Shown piece after piece: positions 40,352 through 44,539 of a stretch of 44,539 bases of DNA. The notes beneath the pieces were generated by a model. It saw only the letters and a program-made list of their open reading frames with translations, was not told where the DNA came from and did not search any database. Position numbers and translations under genes: made by a program. The stretch's first letter is position 1, and every line of letters begins with the position of its first letter. This stretch comes from Actinobacteria bacterium UBA5176. GTDB lineage: Bacteria; Actinomycetota; UBA4738. The stretch is from NCBI GenBank assembly GCA_002413305.1, contig DHWS01000133.1, positions 8,319 to 52,857 of the forward strand, read 5' to 3'.

Positions 40352-41464
40352 GTGAGCTTCATCGAGAAGCGCGAGGGACCACGGGGGCGGAGCTACCGCG
40401 TGAGGACACGGGATCCGCTCACCGGCGAGCTCCTGTCGGAGACGTTCAGCCGGAAGGCCGACGCCGAGGACTGGCTGCATACCGTCGAGGCGTCCAAGTC
40501 TGCCCGGACCTACCGCGACCCCCGCGCCGGCAAGGAACCGTTCGGGACCTACCTTGACGCCTACCTGAGCGGAGCCGTCGACCTCGCCCCGTCCACGATG
40601 GCGCTGTACCGCACCATGGCCGAACGCTACGTCCGCCCGGGTCTCGGCCGACGGCCACTCGCCGCCCTCCGACCCCAGGACGTCCGGTCGTGGATCGGCA
40701 CCCTCGCCGATAGGGGAGTGGGCGCGCCGACCATCGCCGTGGCCCGACGCCTGGTCGTCCGGGTACTCCGCCAGGCCGTCGATGACGGCATCATCCCGTC
40801 GAACCCCGCCGCTCGATCGTCACCCCCCCGGAGCAGGCGGAAGCAGCCGGGGACCCTCTCCGTCGGCGACGTCCACGCGATCGCCGATGCCATCGACCCC
40901 CGGTACAAGGCACTCGTTCTCACGCAGGCGTTCTGTGCCCTTCGCTTCGGTGAGGTGGCCGCCCTTCGCCGTTCCGACATCGACATGCACCGTCGGCGGC
41001 TCACGATCTCTCGGGCGCTCTCGGAGGTTCGGGGGGTCGTCACGGAGGGCGCACCGAAGACGGAGGCCAGCATCCGCACGATCACCATGCCGAACGTGGT
41101 GGTCGAAGCTCTCACCGACCACCTCGGCAAGCATCCCGGCGACCTCGTGTTCCCGGCCCCCGACGGGGGATTCATCCGCAGGACGAATTGGACCCGGCGA
41201 GTGTGGCGACCCGCGCTCGAGAAGGCCGGGCTATCGGGCGTTCGACCCCATGACCTCCGGCACTTCGGTGCTGCCCTGGCCATCGCGGCAGGGGGCCACC
41301 CGAAGCAGGTCCAGGCCCGACTCGGCCATGCCAGCATCCGAACGACGCTCGACGTGTACGGGTCGCTGTTCCCGTCGCTGGACGAGGATCTTGCCGATAG
41401 GCTGGACGAGGTCGCCGGCCGCCCCGAGGCCGAGGTTGTACGGATTGACACGCTGCCTGGCTGA
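40352..41464 (+). CDS. int: Tyrosine site-specific integrase
   Basis: This 370-residue recombinase has an N-terminal AP2-like arm-binding region (SYRVRTRDPLTGELLSETFSRKADAEDW), a SAM-like core-binding domain (about 60-150) and the catalytic domain. The catalytic residues are Arg198 in CALRFGEVAALR, the HxxR pair His300/Arg303 in RPHDLRHFGAAL, His326 in RLGHASIR and the nucleophile Tyr336 in LDVYG. GTG 40352 follows the -10 element TAGGAT (40339-40344) by seven bases, so it is leaderless. It presumably integrates the element at tRNA-Val. After it, 41465-41627 is noticeably AT-richer, has no gene, and holds two GAACAATGC repeats (41474, 41545). Confidence 0.95.
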   Translation: MSFIEKREGPRGRSYRVRTRDPLTGELLSETFSRKADAEDWLHTVEASKSARTYRDPRAGKEPFGTYLDAYLSGAVDLAPSTMALYRTMAERYVRPGLGRRPLAALRPQDVRSWIGTLADRGVGAPTIAVARRLVVRVLRQAVDDGIIPSNPAARSSPPRSRRKQPGTLSVGDVHAIADAIDPRYKALVLTQAFCALRFGEVAALRRSDIDMHRRRLTISRALSEVRGVVTEGAPKTEASIRTITMPNVVVEALTDHLGKHPGDLVFPAPDGGFIRRTNWTRRVWRPALEKAGLSGVRPHDLRHFGAALAIAAGGHPKQVQARLGHASIRTTLDVYGSLFPSLDEDLADRLDEVAGRPEAEVVRIDTLPG

Positions 41465-41627
41465 CTCAGCTTTGAACAATGCTTGTCTATGAGGGCCGCC
41501 GACCTCTGCCGGCCGATGGACGGGACTTTCCCCAATTCACAAAGGAACAATGCAGGTCATCCGATGTCATACCTTGGGTACACAATTCGCTCAACATTGC
41601 GGCCGTTGGTCCGGGAGCGTTCGGACC

Positions 41628-42089
41628 CTAGACGCCCTGTCCCCTCGTCGAGCGTAGGTAGACCACTCCCGAATCGTCGGGCACGGAGTTCTCATCCACC
41701 ACCATCACATGCCCGCGTGGGCGTGTGACCTCCACGGGACCGTCGATGAACCAGCCGGCATCGGCCGCCGGAATGACGGTCCGCGAACCGAGCTGAGCAT
41801 GGCTGGTCTTGACTCGATGCTTTCGCTGGAACGCACCAGCCGTCCCCGTCGCTCGGTACACGAAGATCCACCTGAGGAAAGGGCGGTGGCTCCAGGGGCA
41901 CTCGCCACAACGAGCGTCATAGCCGCTGCTCGGACCGAGTCTCCTGACGAAGTCACCTCTCGCCTCCGCACGGCTTAGTCGGGAGACGAATCGGTGGCGC
42001 GGGTCGCCCTCAGGGCCGTAGCAGATGAGGCAGGCGCCGAGGTCGTCAGGCCGGAAAGCATGGCCCTGGTCGGGAGTAGTTGACTGCAT
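41628..42089 (-). CDS. Hypothetical protein with two Cys pairs
   Basis: This frame of about 153 residues runs opposite to its neighbours. It holds CLICYG and CGECPW, a spacing that could bind zinc, followed by basic and beta-rich stretches (FVYRATGTAGAF, GHVMVVDENSVPDDSGVVYLRS). GTG 42098 is an alternative start. A -10-like TAGCCT preceded by TGG lies just upstream (42104-42099). I do not recognise it. The coherent composition and its position filling the gap between integrase and excisionase support a real gene, with limited certainty. Confidence 0.45.
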   Translation of the reverse strand: MQSTTPDQGHAFRPDDLGACLICYGPEGDPRHRFVSRLSRAEARGDFVRRLGPSSGYDARCGECPWSHRPFLRWIFVYRATGTAGAFQRKHRVKTSHAQLGSRTVIPAADAGWFIDGPVEVTRPRGHVMVVDENSVPDDSGVVYLRSTRGQGV

Positions 42090-42145
42090 CGCTCCCACAG
42101 GCTACCATCCACGGAACGCCGAATCCCAAGGGCGAAATTACAGAA

Positions 42146-42211
42146 TCCACGGGCCCCCATGCCCTCCTAGCGAAGCCCCGAACGGGGGTGAAGGAGGGCA
42201 TTTTCCGTGGA
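42146..42211 (+). promoter_or_regulatory. Long leader hairpin covering ribosome site and start codon of the excisionase-like gene
   Basis: TCCACGG (42146-42152) pairs with CCGTGGA (42205-42211), which includes the GTG start codon. ATGCCCTCCT (42159-42168) pairs with AGGAGGGCAT (42192-42201), which includes the Shine-Dalgarno site. CCCC-GAAC-GGGG closes the top. All 21 pairs are perfect. TTTT after the middle stem also makes a terminator reading possible. Confidence 0.7.
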
Positions 42212-42401
42212 GTTCAGCAAGCTCCTCACCGTCTCCAGTCTCGCCGAACGCTGGGGTCGGCATCCCAAGACCATCTACGCCCAGGTCGCCGCGCATGAGA
42301 TCCCGTTTGTGCGTCTCGGCGCTCGTGCCATCCGTTTTCGCCTGGTGGACATTGAGCGAATCGAGGACGAAGCGCTCGTCGAAGCAAGGGCGACGTCGTG
42401 A
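42207..42401 (+). CDS. Excisionase-like small helix-turn-helix protein
   Basis: This 64-residue protein has a MerR/HTH_17-like fold: LLTVSSLAERWGRHPKTIYAQVAAHEIPFVRLGARAIRFRLVDIERI. It is of the type that serves as recombination directionality factor or as a regulator in integrative elements. The GTG 42207 has AAGGAGG nine bases upstream, but both can be buried in a hairpin (42146-42211). It overlaps the next gene by GTGA. Confidence 0.8.
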   Translation: MEFSKLLTVSSLAERWGRHPKTIYAQVAAHEIPFVRLGARAIRFRLVDIERIEDEALVEARATS

Positions 42402-42673
42402 GCGAGCCCTGGAATTCCCTCGGCGGTTGGACTCCCGACCCGAGACGGCCGGGCTACCTCCGTCACCCAGACCACCATCCTGACACCCGACGCGATGCTG
42501 CCGGCCACTGGTACTCGGTCCAGAGCATCGAGCGTGCACGGGCGGCAGTCGAAGAGGCGGCCGCGGCCGTCCAGGGCCACCTTCCCACCACTCCCCAGGA
42601 CCAGGCGGCGAACGACGACGAGCTGATCCGGCGGATACGTCGGGCGGCCCGGGAGGTGCTGGGCCATGACTGA
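42398..42673 (+). CDS. Small hypothetical protein of the element
   Basis: The protein has 91 residues. The N-terminal half is Pro/His/Trp-rich (GGWTPDPRRPGYLRHPDHHPDTRRDAAGHWYSV) and the C-terminal half is helical and charged (ERARAAVEEAAAAVQGHL, DELIRRIRRAAREVLGHD). It overlaps both neighbours (GTGA at 42398; 8 bases with the next gene), so it belongs to the replication-type operon. I do not recognise a family. Confidence 0.65.
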   Translation: MSEPWNSLGGWTPDPRRPGYLRHPDHHPDTRRDAAGHWYSVQSIERARAAVEEAAAAVQGHLPTTPQDQAANDDELIRRIRRAAREVLGHD

Positions 42674-43784
42674 GGCCGTCACCCTCACTGAAGCCGAGGC
42701 CATCCTGGCAAGGGCCGGCTACCGCATCGACCCGAACGGACACGCGCCGACCGAACCGGCGTCCCCAACCATCGACCCGCTTCGCCTTCGGCCGATCGCC
42801 GAGGTGGCCGAAGAGGTCCGCACGGCCGGACCTCGGACGTTCCTGGTCAAGCGGCTGATGGTCGGTGGCTCCTACGGGGTGTTGGGGGCAACGTTCAAGG
42901 GCATGAAGACGTTCGACGTGTGCGACCTCGCCTGTTCGGTGGTCACCGGCTCGGCGTGGTTCGGGCACTTCGAATGTCCGAGTCCCGGGCCGGTGACCGC
43001 GTACTTCGGGGAGGGCGACCAGGCCCAGATCGTCCGGAGGCTCGCGGCCATCATGCGGAGCCGGGGAAGTGATATCTCCGACCTGGACGGCCTGCACGTA
43101 GCTCTCCGGGTGCCCCGGTTCGGCAACAAGGAGCACCTTGCCCGAGTGGCCGAAGACCTCGCCTCTATCCGGCCGGTGCTGTGCGTGGTCGACCCCGCCT
43201 ACGTCGCCGCGGCCGGTGCCAAGCCGGGGAGCCTGTTCGACATGGGCGAGATGCTCGCCCCCATCCAGGAGCAGTGCCAGGACGCCGGAGCGACCTTGGT
43301 CACGGTGTGGCACTGGAACCAGACCGGCCGAGGGACGGGACCCTTGCGATTCACCGGAGCCGGGGCGGCCGAGTGGGGACGATTCCTCGGGTCGGCGGCG
43401 ATCGAGAGGAAGGCCACCCAGGATGGGGTGTCCATCGTGTCGAGCCGGTGGGAGTTCACCGGGTCGGAGATCCCCGACACCGCCTTCCGCGTCCAGCGTC
43501 GGGTGTGGGCGGAGAACCCCGACGACCTCGACTCGCCCCTGAACTACAAGGTCAGCGTCAGCGGCGGGGACGTCACATCGGCCACGGACAGGGTGCTCCG
43601 GGTCCTCGGGCCCGAATCCCATCCCCGGACGGTGAGCGAGATCGGGGACCTGGTGGCCGGAGACGGGATGGGCGGACCGCTCACCGCCCGCACCATCCAG
43701 CGCAGCCTCAACGACCTCGAGGACGCCAAAAGGGCCGACGCGGACAAGAGCACCGGCAGGGCGACCAGGTGGTGGAAGACATGA
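42666..43784 (+). CDS. RepA-like AAA ATPase (AAA_25) with C-terminal winged helix
   Basis: This 372-residue protein has a RecA-like ATPase core of the plasmid RepA/AAA_25 type. The P-loop region reads GATFKGMKTFD, where the usual GK[ST] is changed to G-M-K-T. Walker B is VLCVVDPAYVA, and VTVWHWNQTGRGTG resembles the DnaB/RepA sensor region. The last 90 residues look like a winged helix (VLRVLGPESHPRTVSEIGDLV, ARTIQRSLNDLEDAKRA). Such proteins act as replicative helicases or their regulators on plasmids and integrative elements. Iteron-like repeats start at its stop codon, which suits a replication role. Confidence 0.75.
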   Translation: MTEAVTLTEAEAILARAGYRIDPNGHAPTEPASPTIDPLRLRPIAEVAEEVRTAGPRTFLVKRLMVGGSYGVLGATFKGMKTFDVCDLACSVVTGSAWFGHFECPSPGPVTAYFGEGDQAQIVRRLAAIMRSRGSDISDLDGLHVALRVPRFGNKEHLARVAEDLASIRPVLCVVDPAYVAAAGAKPGSLFDMGEMLAPIQEQCQDAGATLVTVWHWNQTGRGTGPLRFTGAGAAEWGRFLGSAAIERKATQDGVSIVSSRWEFTGSEIPDTAFRVQRRVWAENPDDLDSPLNYKVSVSGGDVTSATDRVLRVLGPESHPRTVSEIGDLVAGDGMGGPLTARTIQRSLNDLEDAKRADADKSTGRATRWWKT

Positions 43785-43954
43785 CCGCGACACGGACCGC
43801 GACACAGAAATGGGCGTGTCGCACCCCGTCGGCGAGCACGAACAGGGGGTGCGACGACATACCGCGTCTTTATGACGCGGTTGTTGTCGCGGTCCCCGTG
43901 TCGCTGTCGCGGCGGATGTCGCGCAGAGCCCCAAGAACAGGGGGAAGGGGTTGA
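43781..43954 (+). CDS. Possible small ORF over the iteron region
   Basis: An ATG overlapping the previous stop (ATGA) opens a 57-residue frame ending at 43954. The product (with GCDDIPRLYDAVVVAVPVS) is Arg/Thr/Ser-rich and largely dictated by the repeats beneath it. It may be a chance frame; the overlap is the only support. Confidence 0.2.
   Translation: MTATRTATQKWACRTPSASTNRGCDDIPRLYDAVVVAVPVSLSRRMSRRAPRTGGRG
43784..43925. repeat. Iteron-like CCGCGACA repeats and long hairpin (candidate replication origin)
   Basis: ACCGCGACAC occurs twice in direct orientation (43784-43793, 43796-43805). The inverse motif GTCGCGGT or close variants recur at 43886-43893, 43898-43904, 43905-43912 and 43917-43922. 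In the middle, GCGACGACA-T-ACCGCGTC (43851-43868) pairs with GACGCGGT-TGTTGTCGC (43874-43890) around TTTAT: 17 pairs with one bulge and one G-T. It lies just after the RepA-like gene. Bases 43926-44030 show nothing beyond the next ribosome site. Confidence 0.5.
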
Positions 43955-44030
43955 ACCGGGATGGTGCTTCCCTCGCTGCAAGGGGTGGTCCCTCCCTCGC
44001 TGCCCATGCCCTTCGGAGGGGGTTGGTGCC

Positions 44031-44333
44031 GTGAGCGACTATCAGCTCTTCTCGCCGCTCAGCCCGGAAGAGTACGACGCGCTCAGGGCCGACATCACCG
44101 CCCGGGGGATCCTGGTGCCCATCGAGTACGACCAGGACGGCAACCTCCTCGACGGGCACCACCGCGCACAGATCGCCGCCGAGCTCGGGATCGACTTCCC
44201 CCGCCTCGTGCGGAACTTCGCCACCGAGGCCGAGCGGCGGCACCACGTGATCTCGTTGAACCTCTATCGGAGACACCTGGGGACAGCCGAACGGGCCGGG
44301 CTCGTGGCCGAGTTGCGCGAGGCGGTGACGTGA
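44031..44333 (+). CDS. ParB-like N-domain protein
   Basis: This 100-residue protein has the ParB/Srx-type fold: LSPEEYDALRADITARGILVPIEYDQDGNLLDGHHRAQIAAELGI, then VRNFATEAERRHHVISLNLYRRHL. The nucleotide-binding motif is DGHHR. It lacks the DNA-binding half of chromosomal ParB, so it is probably a regulatory or element-maintenance protein. The GTG 44031 has GGAGGGGG eight bases upstream. It overlaps the next gene by GTGA. Confidence 0.8.
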   Translation: MSDYQLFSPLSPEEYDALRADITARGILVPIEYDQDGNLLDGHHRAQIAAELGIDFPRLVRNFATEAERRHHVISLNLYRRHLGTAERAGLVAELREAVT

Positions 44334-44539
44334 CCCTCAACTGCGGGTGCGAGTCGTGCCAGTCGGGCTCGACGTATTGGTGCGTCAAGTCGGCGTGGCT
44401 GCACGGCGGCAACCTCACCGATCCCGAGCGCTACTTGATCGGCGACCCCCCGAAGGCCCGGCCCTCCGCCCTGAGCTACGTCCTCGCCGCCGAAGCGAGA
44501 CGGAACGAGCGCGAGAGGGCGCGGATACAGGGCGTGAGG
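44330..44539 (+). CDS. Cys-rich hypothetical protein, 5' part (runs off the window)
   Basis: A GTG overlapping the ParB-like stop opens a frame that is still open at the last base, 70 codons. The N-terminus holds CGCESCQSGSTYWC, a possible metal-binding cluster, followed by LTDPERYLIGDPP and a charged helix (VLAAEARRNERERARIQ). The family is not recognised. The overlap with the upstream gene supports it as real. Confidence 0.6.
   Translation, partial: MTLNCGCESCQSGSTYWCVKSAWLHGGNLTDPERYLIGDPPKARPSALSYVLAAEARRNERERARIQGVR

Larger units (their letters stand above)
40245..44539 (+). mobile_element. Integrative element inserted at tRNA-Val (left part; right end outside window)
   Basis: From the 3' end of tRNA-Val to the window edge the genes are of mobile type: a tyrosine integrase next to the tRNA, an excisionase-like HTH gene, a RepA-like ATPase with an iteron-like region, and a ParB-like gene. 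They are tightly packed with GTGA/ATGA overlaps. No second copy of the tRNA-Val 3' end was seen in the window, so the right junction is beyond 44539. The set resembles an actinobacterial integrative plasmid or a satellite-like prophage; no capsid or transfer genes are visible yet. Confidence 0.75.

Noticed and set aside
41483..41728. 81-codon plus-strand frame after the integrase
   Set aside because: It has no ribosome site, low-complexity composition and overlaps the better-supported minus-strand frame.
1..44539. CRISPR array or rRNA genes
   Set aside because: No regularly spaced long repeats and no rRNA-like sequence were seen. The short repeats found are phased or tandem and lack spacers.

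Overview
The window is high-GC chromosomal DNA from an actinobacterium. The evidence is the GC-rich codon usage with many GTG starts, actinobacterial-type LexA boxes (GAAC-N4-GTTC), the conserved order M16 peptidase-dapB, ftsK-pgsA-cinA-recA-recX, miaB-miaA-dapF-hflX-lexA-lysM-nrdR-nrdJ, and frequent leaderless starts. RNase Y, the DapL-type lysine route and a class II (B12-dependent) ribonucleotide reductase suggest a deep-branching or uncultured lineage rather than a classical Streptomyces or Mycobacterium; this placement is inference.

Region by region. 1-1866: the end of an M16 peptidase gene and dapB. 1902-5003: a divergent pair, a beta-propeller lipoprotein and a membrane-tethered SARP-type regulator that carries its own propeller. 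5005-6328 (minus strand): an operon of PduO-type cobalamin adenosyltransferase, an EthD protein and a PNPOx-like protein. 6451-11257: dapA, RNase J, ftsK. 11585-16702: rodZ-like, pgsA, cinA, thpR, SOS-controlled recA, recX. 16750-18541: a structured leader or small RNA and RNase Y. 18663-25213: a membrane protein, miaB, miaA, dapF, dapL, hflX. 25226-29839: lexA, a divergent SOS-controlled LysM protein, nrdR and nrdJ with NrdR-box-like operators. 29875-33199: alpha/beta hydrolase, amidohydrolase, dut, tRNA-Gly, an HTH regulator. 33268-36259: an island bounded by an intact tRNA-Cys and a copy of its 3' end, holding a frameshifted substrate-binding protein gene and an IS630-family remnant. 36377-40088: a secreted BNR/sialidase-like protein, an exported PepSY-like protein and a type IB topoisomerase. 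40181 to the end: tRNA-Val followed by a tyrosine integrase, an excisionase-like HTH gene, a RepA-like ATPase, an iteron-like region, a ParB-like gene and a cut-off gene. This is the left part of an integrative element whose other end lies outside the window.

How the genes work together. dapB, dapA, dapL and dapF give most of the aminotransferase route to meso-diaminopimelate for lysine and peptidoglycan. ftsK, the RodZ-like protein, pgsA and the LysM division inhibitor concern envelope and division. recA, recX, lexA and the LysM gene form an SOS core. nrdR, nrdJ, dut and the cobalamin adenosyltransferase concern dNTP supply.

The most interesting points are: the SARP-membrane-propeller regulator with its propeller lipoprotein partner; the hairpin that would bury both the Shine-Dalgarno site and the start codon of the excisionase-like gene; the iteron and hairpin region beside the RepA-like gene; the structured transcript ahead of RNase Y; the NrdR and leader architecture at nrdJ; the perfect 35-bp tandem duplication at the dapF/dapL junction; and the tRNA-Cys-bounded remnant island. 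No CRISPR array or rRNA gene was seen.
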